Of a stretch of 64,000 nucleotides of DNA, positions 47,660 through 60,235 are shown one piece after another; the stretch's first letter is position 1; every line of letters starts with the position of its first letter. A program made the position numbers and the translations under genes. The stretch lies in NCBI GenBank assembly GCA_965153455.1, contig OZ234501.1:14508001-14572000 (forward strand), in the 5' to 3' direction. The notes beneath the pieces are model-generated. The model worked only from the letters and a program-made list of their open reading frames with translations. It was not told the origin of the DNA and made no database searches. This DNA is from Sphagnum compactum. Taxonomy: Eukaryota; Bryophyta; Sphagnopsida; Sphagnales.

Positions 47660-50600
47660 GAAACATGTGCACATGCAAGTGCTGCTGTTGCATTCTAAAT
47701 TTTGTGCTTGCTTTATAGATCTAGATCTCCACTGTGCTACTTATCTCCAGGAATAGCATTTTAGCACTATCTGTCTGTGTGGTGCAATTTATTTTGGTTT
47801 GATGTTTTCCAAGGTTTGAGCCTGGTTTTCTTCTCTTTTGCCTCAGAAGCCTTCAAGAACATATATGTGCTGTAATTGGTGTACTCTGCATATTTCTTGC
47901 TCAGAGAGAGAGAGAGAGAGAGAGAGTAGTTTGTTGGCCTTGCGAACCAAGGCAAGGACATTGTGTTTAGGTTCATTATAGAGTATAGTATAGCTAAGGG
48001 ATTTTTGCCCCTATGTAGTAGGTCTATTTTGATACGAGGATTTTGAAAGATGGTATTTTTGCTTTTGTTGAAACTTGAGATAGTTATAGAGTTATGATAT
48101 CTTGAAGGATTTTGGTTTCTTTTAGAGGAGTTTTTGAATGGTGAAATATTTGAATTTTCATAATTCTTCTTTCGCATTAAGATACTTTTTAATGTAAATG
48201 GCAAGGTCTACTCACCTCACATGAAGAAACTCCCTTGGGAAAATGCCTCCCCATATACTTAGAATATGCAACAAAGCAAACAAGGGGCAGAGCCCCAGTC
48301 TCACTCACCAACCATGACCTGACTCCGGCACAAAAATGCGTCCCCTGCCATTGTCCTACTCATCAACCATGACATGACTCAGCAGGAAAATGCCTCCCCT
48401 TGTTATGTAAAGATTTTCTTAGCATTTTTGAAAATCTTTTATCTTATGCTTACAGTTTTGTACCACATTATGAAAAACTATCTGCTGTCCTTTTGATAAG
48501 ACCTGGGCTCCCATATGATCCATGAAATTACACCATATAACCACATTGAAAATGATAAAGCCTTTCAGCTCAAAAATCCTTAAGTCGTGAGAGAGGTATT
48601 GTAGTTTATTTGTTTTCTTGCATTTTCTAAGTCATGCTACTGTAGACATTTTGTTGTCACTAATGTGCTCCTGTGCAATTTCTAACAGAAGTTGTCTAAC
48701 TAGTTAGAAGATCTGCTAGTTAGTTTTCAAGCTTTCTAAGCTTTATCCAGCCCAGATTTCTTCACCTTGATTTTTTCCCAACACTAAAATCAAATGGTGA
48801 CAATCAGCAGAGTAGATGTAGGCAGGGGTAAATTGTGAAAAAACACATACACTGATCAATGCACCATTTTTTGAACCTTTCAAAGGCTATAAGGTGTTCA
48901 AAGTTCAGTGTAGTCAAACACACGAAAATGTGCATGCAGAATAGGATCACTAGAAGAAATAGCACTTGATCTATGTCTCCTTAATTTTCTATACAACAAA
49001 GAAATTATTGGCAAGCAATTGGCAGGTGACAAGGAAGTTTTTTCCATTTTTTTCCAAGCGATGTACTAAAAAAGGGGGGGGGGGAGGGGAGGGGGAGTGC
49101 AACCTATTGAAAAAATATAATTTATAATTTATTTAATATATATAAGGTGATTAGAATTGAATTAGGAGAATGTATTCAAAAATTTTAATTTAATTGAATC
49201 TTAAAATATTTATTTATTTCATAATATACCAAAAAAACCTTTTTATCTGACATGTTTCATAAAATATACAAAGAATGATTTCCCCATGGCAAGTTGCATC
49301 AGACAGTTGGAATAAGGCAGCAAAGGATAGAAATTGCACACGTCTTCTCCAATTGAATGACCATGGAGAGTTTGCATGAATGATTGTGGCCCTAGCAATT
49401 GTCCAAAAACAACACCAAAAGCATTGTCTTGTTGTAAAGGTCTTTGGTTGAGCTTTCTATGCTTTTAAAGGAATTTTATAATGCAAAATGTATTTCACTT
49501 TCATGCCAAGTGCTAATGTTACACTTGCAAGGGTCAATTCTACACGTGAAAAGGTAGAAACTTATGGCAACTGAAATCCATCACATCAGAGAAGGCGCCT
49601 CTAAAGCACATCATGTTGCCACAGAGTTCATCCCTAAGGTACAACACATTTGCCTCCAGTGACTCACCAGAAGGCAAAATGTGCCCTCTGGGTGCACTTT
49701 CTAGTATGTTCCCGTACTTTGGTCACTAGTGGGCCTGAAATTTGTATGACAGGGGTTGCCCTTTGTGGCAAATGGCTACTATCAACCCTACCCTTTGGAA
49801 GTGATTTCAGTGAGAATTGCCCAAATTTCATCAGGTCTACAGAGATAAGGTGACCTTCAAACTCAGTCAATTATTAATTTAATACATGTGTCAGTGTTTT
49901 TTTATAGTAAATTTGAGATTTAGCTCATGTGGCCACTTGTGCATTTGCTGTGGTACTAAAGTGGTTAAGAGTCATGGGTTGCAAAGAGTTGTCATTGGCC
50001 CTAGTAATAAATGTTCATTTAAAATTTGGATATTAGTTTAAAGAGGGATGGAAATTTTTGCTCTTGCTACAATTTTGGAGGTGAAAATATATGGTAATAT
50101 GGAATAAAATTTAGAGTCTTTTTTGGCTTTTATGTAAAAGCAAAGCAACTCAACAACAAAGCATGCAAAGCTTTAAAATCACATTCAAAATGGGAAGTAG
50201 ACCTACATAATTGAGGGGGAGCTGAACCTTGAAACTAGTCTTTCCAACTCAATTGGCTTGCAGTTTGTCAAATTAACCAACAAAACAAAAAATGAAAAAT
50301 TGTGGGCAAAGGAAAAAGCACATAGATTCCAAAACAAGCCAATAATTTAAAACATGGAAACAAAGGGGTTGTCTAATCATCTAGCTATGGAATTCATCAC
50401 AAAACTTTTTAAAATAAAGAAGTGTATGCCTATACAAAAAGTGGCAATGCACACACTAGTGGCAATAGATGCAAAGAAGTCACATAATACCTTTTTAAAA
50501 CCTTTAAGGACCTTCAAAGCAACAAGTTCGTTACACCCTAAACCCTAGCTTTCATAACAATAACAATGTCATGTAATTCTCCTACATTGTTCAATACACT

Positions 50601-50780
50601 CCACATAAAGGAAGTTTTAAATAATATAAAATCATTGTGCAAACATGCAAAAATTTGGATTTCATAAAGATCAACATAAAAAAACATCTTTCATCTTCCA
50701 CATTCATGCCTACTACCTACACCATAATAAGCTTAACCAATTTGACATATTCAAGAAAGCTACAAACCAGTATGTAAAAT
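47660..50780. other. Intergenic, no gene
   Basis: No convincing gene. Landmarks: a (GA)n microsatellite at 47903-47926; a 45-bp direct duplication (48303-48347 and 48358-48402, period 55) containing 'caaccatgac.tgactc'; and a G-rich run at 49074-49096. Open frames are short and overlap on both strands, as expected of non-coding sequence. Confidence 0.5.
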
Positions 50781-50789
50781 GTTGTCATG

Positions 50790-52241
50790 AGGTGGCATAT
50801 CATGATTAGAAATTCAAAGATACAACTTTTAGGCCTTCAAAAGCACATCCTAATAGAGGATTTAAAACTTTGAAGGCCCAACAATTGTTTGTAACAAGCT
50901 TTGAAGTAGGATCACAACACATGCCATAGACGTCATGTTAACAAACCTTGATCTAACTATGATGAGGTCACACACAAATACACCTTGCATTTGGACAAAC
51001 TTGATCAATGCATGCACATATCTTAGCAAAAGCAAAATGCATGCAAGGTCAAGCAAGATTTGCAAGTTCAATAGATGTTCAAGTTTAGCTTTGCTTATTG
51101 ATTTACAGGACTATCCAAAAGCATTTTCACCCCAAAATTTTTTATATTTTTCCATCACTCTTTTGGTAAGGCTCAACATCAAAATCCACCTAGTTTTTAA
51201 CGTTTTGGAGAATTTTATCCACCTTTATTTCCATGAGATTCACAAGTTTTGTATATTCCAAATGTTTTTTGGATGTGTGCAAAAGAAGCATTTAAGTTTT
51301 ACAACAAAGTTTCCAATTGCTTCACCAAAGGAAATGCAAATAAGGTCAACATTACTAGATTCATGAAATGGGTCATACAATGGATCCCTATAAAATGTGA
51401 AACATAGTCATCTCGGATCTATTTTGTAACACCCAACTTGATGCCTTGAAATACATTACACCATCAACCCCAAAGCTAATGAATTTATTAGTAATCTACT
51501 TTCTTGGCATGCCCCCTCCTATCATTAAGGCCTCCATAATTACATTTGTAAGATTGTCAATCTTAAAACCTTCCAACATTTGATCTATGAAAATCAAAAT
51601 AGGGATCTTTACCTTTCTCCACAACAGAACAATGGATAAATAACCAAGATTAATTATCAAGGGTAGAAACTTTTTCAAAATTGATAATAACAAATTGTGC
51701 AACCCCCATTGCCTTCATGACATCATTGTGCATGAATCATGCCATAGTTCACCCTAAACTATTTATCGAATTTTTCCTTGTTTTTTGGAATGACAAAAAA
51801 ATCATAAAAGGGCTTTAAGGATCATATTCCAACATTTGATAACCATGCTACAACAAATGTAATACAATTACAAACTATAGTACCTTCTTGGCCTTTTCTC
51901 TTGCTATCCAATTTGCTAATTACATAAAAACAATTTGATGATTATGATTAGCAAGCTCAACATGGTTCTTTGCATGATTACAAATGCTTGTGTAATACTA
52001 ATCCTTTTTCTTCACATCAGGTGGTATATCAATCTCCACTTTCTTGTGCCTTGCATGCTTGTAAAGCAAATCCCACTTAAAAAGCAAGTAGTTTTTCCTT
52101 TACTTATACCTACATACATATCTTGCGCCTAGCAATGTGCAATCAACTAACTTCCCCAACAACCAACTCAACCCATGGTAGCTTAGTAACCCAAGTTTCT
52201 TGAAACTTCCTACTCCTATCATAGTTCCTTTTCTTCAACAT
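50790..52241 (-). pseudogene. Dead hAT-like (RNase H-fold, BED-type) transposase gene
   Basis: Read on the minus strand from an ATG at 52241, the pieces follow in order. A zinc-finger-type N-terminus comes first: KKRNYDRSRKFQETWVTKLP, GKEKLLAF, KWDLLYKHARHKKVEIDIP. Next are MHNDVMKAMGVAQFVI, STLDN-stop-SWLFIHCSVVEK, IDNLTNVIMEALMIGGGMPR, VFQGIKLGVTK and MNLVMLTLFAFPLVKQLETL. Last are HPKKHLEYTKLVNLMEIKV, TRWILMLSLTKRVMEKYK and LACILLLLRYVHALIKFVQ. This is the layout of a plant protein family related to hAT transposases and ZNF862/ZMYM-type genes. Many stops and frameshifts separate the parts, and a codon inside the DNQSW-like motif is now TAA. The copy is inactive; whether the ancestor was a transposon or a domesticated gene cannot be told here. 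Confidence 0.85.
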
Positions 52242-53282
52242 CACATCATGTACATCAAGTGGGGTGAGCAAATTTGGTTCAAGGGGTGAAAGTTCACTCA
52301 AACACACAAAATCATAATCACTCTCAAGATTTGGAAGGTAAAAGGTACAAGTTAATTGGAAAGGTATAAAATGAAATGAAGAGGTAACATCTGGATTAGG
52401 ATTAAGAAAAGGCCCAATGGCATAAGGTTCCTACTAAAATGAAAAAACTTGAACTTGTAACATGGTGGAAGTTGTGGTGCCATATTGAAATAGTGAAAAA
52501 TGGACAAGCGTTTCCACTTGAACTTTTATGTTTTTCACAAGTTTTAAGTGACAAGCATAGAATATGAAAAAGTTGGTTATTGGATGTAAAGTTGATAGGC
52601 TTATATAATGTGCATTGCAAATGAAAGCATTCAAACAAAACACACACAACTTCAAAACTAAGATATGAGAACAATTCCTTTACTACCAACACTTATCGAC
52701 CAATTCATATCATTGTAATTTGTACATTTCCATTTTTATCTTTCGTGACATTTTTAACACAATTATTTTAAGCAATTTTGATGTAAATGTCCTAAAAAAT
52801 ACACATTTTAGAAACAATTCATCTATTCCAATTTATGAATGTCAGTAAAATGAAATTTGAATTTCAACAAAATACAACATTATATGGTCACAACTTAATC
52901 ATAAATTTGGTCAAAAACTCCATATGAACAATGCATACCAAGAACAATAAAGGCATTTTGGACAAGTCATAAACCTATTCATTTTGCATTCAAATTACTT
53001 AACCTTATCACACAAATTCATTATCAATGATGATTTTGCTTGAACATATAACCAAGGCAAAACCATTACGTGATGCCCTATTGGTTTAAGGTGACTTGAT
53101 AAACAATTTAATTGTAGGTACCCAATTTCTTAAAAGGTTGGCCTTTTTCCCTTTCCTCTCCCAAATGCCTTTCAAATACAACTCATTTAAAAATTCAATT
53201 TGAACACATGTGGCCTTGATTTAAGGATTCTCATTTAACCATTGGAATGTAATGCATGATAAGATTTAAAGAGACTATTTGA
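52242..53282. other. Intergenic, no gene recognised
   Basis: Short minus-strand frames at 52402-52692 have no recognisable domain. The segment separates two dead transposase genes on opposite strands and may contain their terminal sequences, but no inverted ends were found by eye. Confidence 0.4.
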
Positions 53283-53945
53283 GTGCCACATTTGTTTATG
53301 ATGAAAAAATGTTTTAATTTCGTTATAGGAGTTTTTTTTAGTATCATGGATGGGGTTGCTCAAGAAGCATATTTTGTTCAAAGAATTGATGTTATAAAGG
53401 TTCTTGGTCTATCGAACATTCAGAAATGCACAATTATTTTAAGGATGTTGGCATACAATATTGTTACAAATGTTATTGATGAGTATTATAAGCTTGGCAA
53501 AATCACTACAATGAGGGCCATGAAGCAATTCATGGTCACCATTAAAATTTGTTTCCTATCTACATACTTGAAACAAATTATTAATGATATTGACAAGAAA
53601 ATGAAGGTCAATGTAGATAAAAGTTTCTTGGCATGTTGGGAGCATTGACTATATCCATTGGGTTTGGAAAAATTGTCTTGTAACATGATAGGGCCAACTC
53701 CAAGATAAGGACAATGAATCTAATGTCATTTTTGAGCTATTGTTACTCAATCATTGTATGGATTTGGCATGCATTCTTTAAGTCACTTGTAGGTAACAAT
53801 GATATAATGTCCTGATAATTTTCCACTTGTTGATTTTCTTAGGGGCAATGCAATAGATGTGAGTTTTTTTGTAAATGGTAGCCATTATGCATGTTATTAT
53901 GTCTTGGCTAATGGTATTTATTGGAGGTGGAGTTGTTTAATTTGT
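53283..53945 (+). pseudogene. Dead PIF/Harbinger transposase (ALP1-like nuclease)
   Basis: The plus-strand frame 53283-53648 matches the N-terminal part of plant Harbinger nucleases: DGVAQEAYFVQRIDVIKVLG, LSNIQKCTIILRMLAYNI, then DEYYKLGKITTMRAMKQF. After a frameshift GSIDYIHWVWKNC carries the first catalytic Asp (about 53640-53678). Two stops and another shift later IIVWIWHAFFKSLVGNNDI carries the second Asp (about 53750-53808). Then comes VDFLRGNAIDVSFFVNGSHY followed by LANGIYWRW (to about 53935). The region with the final catalytic Glu is not recognisable. PIF/Harbinger elements move by DDE cut-and-paste with 3-bp target sites; this copy is inactive. Confidence 0.88.
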
Positions 53946-56900
53946 TGAAAGAATTCATGAAGCTATTAATGAAAAGATGGCATATTTTTCAATAATGCAC
54001 TTGAATAAATTCACAAGGATGTAAAAAAATGCAAGTGAACCGAACAAGCTTGAAGGAATATATAACATCTCCATTATAACACTCTAGCTTGAATTCACTG
54101 AGATTGATGGTACTTCTAGATGGTTGTAGAATCCAATCATGGGTTTGTGGTTTGGGTTCGAACTATATGCATTAACCCAAAGAATGTGGCAATTTCATAA
54201 AGAGCTCATTGGACATGCCAAATGTTGTATTTTCCATATGTTGTAGTTCAAAAGCATTTTTTGCAATCAACTAATATTGTAGAAGACTTGATTCCCTTTT
54301 TTGTTAGGATTAAGGATTTATGATTAAACCAAGGTGGAATGTGCAAAGATCCAAGAATCACATGAAGATTTTTTGATTGGATAGAGGAGCCATAAATCTT
54401 TTGTTGGTTGCTTGTGCCAATATCATGTGCATGGGTCTCACATCTATTTGTGGTTTATTTGATGAAGAAATCACTACATATGCTTCTTTTGTATGTGCAT
54501 TTTTTCTCTAGTAGTTTCATTATTGTTTAATTTAATAGGAGGAACCTTGTTTTTGGTTTTATCTCAATGTGCAAGATTGGTTGCATTATCCTTGTATATT
54601 GGAAAGTTTTGCTTTAGTGTATTAAGGTGTTTCTAACATGGTAGGTCTATCCAAACAATTAAATGACTAAGGGGAAGTAACATGTTCTTGCTATGGATTA
54701 CACTAATGTCAACTTAGGTCATGTATATTTCTTCCACAATTCAAGTTCCCATAGTGTCATGCATCCTTGCCAAAGTGGATGATGTGCACATCCAAGGATT
54801 TTCTTGTCTACTTTTATTTGTGTAGTTTATCAATCAACTTTTTTATCAATCAACTTTTGTTCCAATTGTAGCATGAAGTTCAAAACAATTTTGTTGAGAA
54901 CTTTTTGTTCCTAGATGTTGCAAAAAGAGAATAAGCAAAAGGATAGGAATGGACAAATTTATGTAGTATCTTAATGATGGTCTTTATATTCACCATTTTC
55001 ATTATGCACCTTGGTAGCATGCGTGCTAGCATAGAAGGATTGACATGGATTTATGATGCACTTGCATCATGCTAAGGTTTCCTAGGACTATAAACACCTA
55101 CCATGAGGCAATTCAACATTTTGGACATGGATACATTGACGCTTCATAGACTATGTCCTACTTTATGATAATGCATTCATGAAAGATTCATCGAAGGACT
55201 ATTGTGATAACAATTGTCATTTTGATAATTGCAATAACATGATTGTCATCCCACTAAAATGTGGGAGCAATGGGGATCACACCATGATGTTTTTCAACAA
55301 TGGATCAAACAAGTTTGTGATATGTTCATTGTAGATCTAACAAGCACATAAAAAAATCAAATAAACAATGGCAATTAAAACCACAAAATAATTAATTATT
55401 TGTGTTTAGTGTAGATGTCGTAGTCTTACATGCATATGGTTTGTCTAGCATACATGTTCACAATCTTAGTTTTGATGAAACTTACAATAATTTGTAACAT
55501 TAGTGAAACATATTATGAGCAGTCACATTATGAATGCTTACCTAGGCATGTAGCTTAAATAAAATCAACACTTCTTTGATTAGGCATAATCTACTTCGCA
55601 ACAACCAAAAAGCTAACGAATACATCATGGGTCACTAAACATGGAACTGGACCTTGCTAGGAACCTTCTACCAGAATTACTGTAGGAACATAGGTCAAGA
55701 ATTGGCATCTTAACCTTTCACAATCCGTTTCAAATGTGTTTTTCTCCAAATTTTCCACCTTCCACATAAGGGCATGCTAGATACAAATTAAGCAAGGCAT
55801 CTTTATTGCATTGTTCAAACATAATCATCAAAATGTTGACACTACCTTGAACTAAGATGTGAAGAGTAGAAAGAAACAATAGGCCAAAGTTGTATTTTTA
55901 TAATGAAAAGTTCACTAAATTCAACACCTTTTCATAAACATTTCCTTTTCATGTGTTTTCTCACTTCTTGTCTACCAAGAATTCTAATGTTTAAGATTTG
56001 TCATAGAAACCAAGTATCTAAACACATTGTAATCTTTCACCATCACTAGATGTTGCATGATCCCCAACATTTAAAAGAGCAAATGATGTAGTACCAAACT
56101 TCACTTGCAAAGATGAAACTATTGAAACCTAGTAGACAATTCTCCACCATTGGCAAGTGCACCATTTTGAAGAAGACTTGTTATATCCAATAACACACAC
56201 ACTGCATAATTTTTTTCAACTTGATCTTTCGAATCAGTGAATTTTTATTCTCTCAAAACTTTTCCAATTTGGAGCCTTATTGCTGTTCACCAAGAACAAA
56301 GTTGCCAGGTCTATATGTATATACAATCTAATTGTGAGAAATGGACAAGTGAGAGAGAGAAAGAGTGTGACACTTGGAGGACAGTTGGATAGATCAGGAA
56401 ACACAATTTCCACTAGAGAACTTGGAATCAGAGAGGAAGATGAGGTCTATGTAGTTGAATAGATTCAAAGAGATGAAAGAAACCTCTCGCAATTAGTTGC
56501 TGATTGTCACCAAAAGCTAGAAAAGGGGAAGAAAAGCTCACCATTGTCCTATCTAATTTGTTGTGAATCATCATCCAGTTTGGCAACTTAGTTCTGATCA
56601 CAAGTCAACCACCTCCAAGCGCTTTGAAGGTCAAATATCTTTCCACAAATTGCAGAGGCAAAAACTACTGTAAGCATTGGCACCTTCACTTGGTTGGAAA
56701 ATCCAAAAAGAAGGAAGATGAGGGCTTGGTTCATTCCTTGCTTTATCTATACTAATCCAATGGTTTATGTAATATTTTCTTTTGCAATGTTCCAGACTCA
56801 TTCCACACTACCATAGACACATTTTGTTTGATCTAGAACCATTTGGTCTCCAAGCTGGCTTTTCACCCATAGGCTTGTTTGTTGCACAGTGAGCAGTCAC

Positions 56901-57200
56901 ATGATCCCGAAATGTGCTCAATTCCTGGCCATTGCCAACATGAGGTGTTTTACGCATTGAAGTCTTATTTACTCCCAATACTCATTTTGAAAGTTTTAGG
57001 TGCCTCTAAATTAGCATGTGACAAATTGTACCCACAATCACTTGCAAGCAGGGCATGCGTAGCAACCAAATAAATAACTTGGTTTGATTCTATGACTACT
57101 TTCAAAGTATCTGGCCAAATAGGTTACCAATCAACCTATCATGATTCAATGCATCATAACAAATTTTTGAAATGTTGGAATCACATTGTTAAACACATGA
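53946..57200. other. Intergenic, transposon debris likely
   Basis: Several plus-strand stretches (for example 54150-54700) have a coding-like feel but are broken every few codons and match nothing I recognise. No intact gene, RNA gene or defined repeat is supported. Confidence 0.4.
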
Positions 57201-59360
57201 AAGAATAGTTTAATAGTTTGCACAACGACATATGAAAACCGTTAGTGCAGACTATCCTGCACTACATGAAATCCCAATGATCAATGCAGCTAAAGCGCCC
57301 CATGTTATGCATGCATCAAGGTGCTCATGGTCACCTTTCAAATAACTGTGGTTTCAGATCCTGTATGCTGGTGGGTGCTTGGGTTAGTCATCACAGCTAC
57401 GATGGTACCCAAACTGATCAGAAAGGTAGGTACCAGTGTTGGTTGGATATTGTCTTTTCAGAGAGACAAGTAATCTAAAACCTAAGGTCCATAAATCTAA
57501 AATCCTGACAGATCTGTAGCCAGTCAGGTAAAAATACTTTGATGTACATATAGGTATTTTGCACATGTAAGACACATTTCAGATAGAAATCATCAAAAAA
57601 ATTCATGGACTTTGAAATGGCATCTCTTCACACAAGCAGTGTAGAATAGGCAAACTTCACAGTTGTGTTGATCTGCTACACCATCACTTTGAATCATGGT
57701 TATGTTGCAACTAGTACACAGTAATCTAGAAGAATGTAAAACTATACAACTCCCAGCTTCTTGAGTCCCTCACCCTGCAGCTCAGAGACTGACTGACTGC
57801 ATCAGCTCCCAAAAGTGCATGTAGATGAGTAGTCTGCCCAAAATCTCAGGCAAACCAGTATACAAAATCTGCATCCAGAGTCACTGTCAGATTTCTGAAA
57901 GCAACAAGAACACTCAGTCATGAAGTTGGCTTGCACTCAAGAGACATAACTAACCAATGTTGGCCACACCTATTCCATGGATATTGGCCACTATGAATTA
58001 TAACTTTGGTTTCTTCAAGTCATTCACAAGCATACCTCTTGATTATGTATCAACCACACAGATACTACAAAACAGGTCGAACATGCCAGAATTGCAAGTG
58101 AACTGCTTTGACTTATCTGTCACACCTTCTCAACCGAAGGTTATTGACTCAATTCCCATTTTGGCTCCAAAAATAGATAAAATATTTTACTACATAACAG
58201 TGAACCAAAAATAATCATTCACCTTCCAGCTCTGGTTACTGTGACTCTTGTTTAAACCTGAAATAATGCCACAACTCACAACCTCTACCTCTCTTGGCAA
58301 CAAAGGTGGAAAGAACCATCTGTGTAACTATGACATGAAGCCCACCACATATAACTGGTCCTTGTAAACCAAGGGCCTTTGATCTGGTCTTTTTGTCTTC
58401 ATCATGTGGATTCTCCTCAGTGACACAAAATTGAGTTTCAAACCAGCCCACAGGATCTGCATGCACCAACATGTGATTCCTGCAATGTAGGAACTACCAC
58501 AACAAAGACTGGATTCAGTAAGATCTGAATGCCACACATACAGAACCAACATGAAATGCCCCAAATCTCATATGCACACAAGCATGGTTAACCTTGCAAA
58601 GCATGCAGCTCTCCAGATAAATTAATGTAGAAGAGCACAGATGCATACAACAAGACTAAAGGCACAGAAATTATGAAAAATAAACCATAAAAATAGGATA
58701 TACCCAACTGTGATGAGAAGATTGGTAGAACTATCATACTTAGATATCCTAGCCCATAAGACTATAACTGGAAGATTTGCAACCATGTAGAGAGGAATCA
58801 TCAGTGTAACTATGACAAAGAATTCCCATCATGCAGCAGGACCCTTAAATACAAAGGGCCCCTATTCTGGTCATTTGATGTCATCATTTGAAGCCTCTTA
58901 TCATCCTCCAGACAGAACAGGTAAAGCACAGCCAGCATGTAAGAAAGTAAAAGCTGTAATTAGTCGTCTACATCGCAATAGACGCATATGTGAGATTGGG
59001 ATATTTGGGACTTTGTATAGATGGCGACAATATGAGACACTTTCTCAGGAAAATATAACCCATTCTCAGTAGAGAACTCTGTAATCCAGACCCTCAATGC
59101 TTTGAGAATACCACTTGTATCCTTCCTTACAGCTACCCCTAGAATCCACATGAGTTAGAAAAGAGGCAGGTAGTTGCGCACAATTCTTTCTTCATCCCAC
59201 GTCTAGTAGTATGGAAAATGCACTGTAATTAACTCTCATGAGAATCAAGAAACCACCATAAATGCAATGAGAAATGCACTTGAATTCAAGAGAAACCCTA
59301 ACCCCTACTTCAGAGCATCAATTCACTCACTGTTTTCGATGTGCCTCAATATGCAGGGAA
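57201..59360. other. GC-richer low-copy tract, no protein resolved
   Basis: Composition is more balanced than in flanking DNA, suggesting intron or UTR of a real gene, probably on the minus strand given the promoter-like segment at 59.85-59.92 kb. A direct duplication is visible: about 58294-58410 and 58779-58893 share 'tgtgtaactatgac', 'ggtcctt..aa.accaaggg' and 'tggtc..tttgatgtcatcat'-like blocks. No open frame exceeds 90 codons. Confidence 0.35.
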
Positions 59361-59363
59361 GAT

Positions 59364-59603
59364 CTAACGGACCGTGCGCTTCTCACTCCGATTCCTAAGG
59401 ACCCAAAACCGATCTAGTAAACACAGACTGACATCATTTCGTAGAGATGAAGGTAATAGGTTCAAGACAACGCTCTTGAGGAAATCCAGAGCATCTGTCA
59501 AGGCATCCATAGAAAGAAAGTCTTCCAACCCAGCAGCATTGAAACAGTTAAACCATCCCTCCATCAAGACTTCCAAACAACGACTTCTACACAACAAGCT
59601 CAC
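59364..59603 (-). CDS. Possible small minus-strand exon or ORF
   Basis: A 79-codon minus-strand frame reads WFNCFNAAGLEDFLSMDALT, then DALDFLKSVVLNLLPSSLRN and a basic end NRSEKRTVR. It is preceded by an acceptor-like TTGTGTAG. It lies about 250 bp inside a telo-box promoter-like region on the same strand. The opposite strand has a longer 150-codon frame here, with a Ser/Arg/Lys-rich composition that looks like a shadow. No family is recognised and real coding status is uncertain. Confidence 0.3.
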   Translation of the reverse strand: MSLLCRSRCLEVLMEGWFNCFNAAGLEDFLSMDALTDALDFLKSVVLNLLPSSLRNDVSLCLLDRFWVLRNRSEKRTVR

Positions 59604-59849
59604 AGCAGCACAGTCATTTCAGTCTAACCAGACAAAAACCCCCTTGTTCTTCTTGCCGTTGGTCGTGTTCAGCACCAAGGCCTCATCATCAGAGAAGAAA
59701 TCCTTCGTCATCGCTATCTACAGGCACTTTCGGAAATCCCACTTCTGGGTACTTTCTTACTTGCCTGTTGTGCAAAAACAAGCTTCAGTGGTGCCATCGC
59801 TTCCACACTTGGTAACTGCCATGTAATGGAAAGAGATAGAGGCTTGAGG

Positions 59850-59917
59850 ATTTAAAAGGAAAGAGAGGAGACGCGCGCGCGCGCGCCTGCTTTAGGGTTT
59901 CTGGAATTAGGGTTAGG
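59850..59917 (-). promoter_or_regulatory. Telo-box promoter-like segment
   Basis: On the minus strand CTAACCCTAA (59917-59908) and AAACCCTAA (59900-59892) are two telo-box motifs, followed by a CG dinucleotide run (59886-59872), a CT-rich tract and a TATA-like TTTAAAT (59856-59850). Telo boxes are typical of promoters of plant translation and cell-growth genes. The first downstream ATG is at 59822 with a donor-like GTAAGA about 65 bp later. A minus-strand transcript is inferred. Confidence 0.45.
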
Positions 59918-59984
59918 TTATGTTCGGGAATAGGTATACAATTAGGAACGTGGGCTCCGCCCTGTTGCGCACTAATGGCGATGA

Positions 59985-60235
59985 AATGATGACAGAAATG
60001 AGTTTAATTTTGTGGAAATTAAGTTCAATTCCATTCTGTAGAATTCAATTCAATTCAATTCAAGATTCAAATTTCAGTGAATTGAGTTCAAATTCAATTG
60101 AGTTTAGATCCAATTGATTTGGATTGAAATTCAATTGGAGACAAATGGAATATAAATTCATGCAATAAAAATTTGTTGTTCACTTCTATCATCCATTACA
60201 TTGGCATGGGGAAAAAAAAAAAGCAATTCCAAAAA
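59985..60235 (+). repeat. Direct repeat pair, copy 1
   Basis: About 250 bp, from 'gaaatgagtttaattttgtgg' to an A-rich end 'ggggaaaaaaaaaaagc', closely matches 60818-61075 in the same orientation. It contains runs of 'aattcaattcaatt' and 'caattgatttgaattg'. The pair could be the long terminal repeats of a tiny retroelement (TRIM, about 1.1 kb) or two tandem insertions of a retroposon with an A-rich tail. Confidence 0.75.

Noticed and set aside
50935-51366. 143-codon plus-strand frame
   Set aside because: Antisense shadow of the hAT-like remnant, whose minus-strand motifs are far more convincing.
59374-59826. 150-codon plus-strand open frame
   Set aside because: Ser/Lys/Arg-rich translation without domain character, overlapping a promoter-like segment that reads the other way; more likely a shadow of GC-richer minus-strand sequence.
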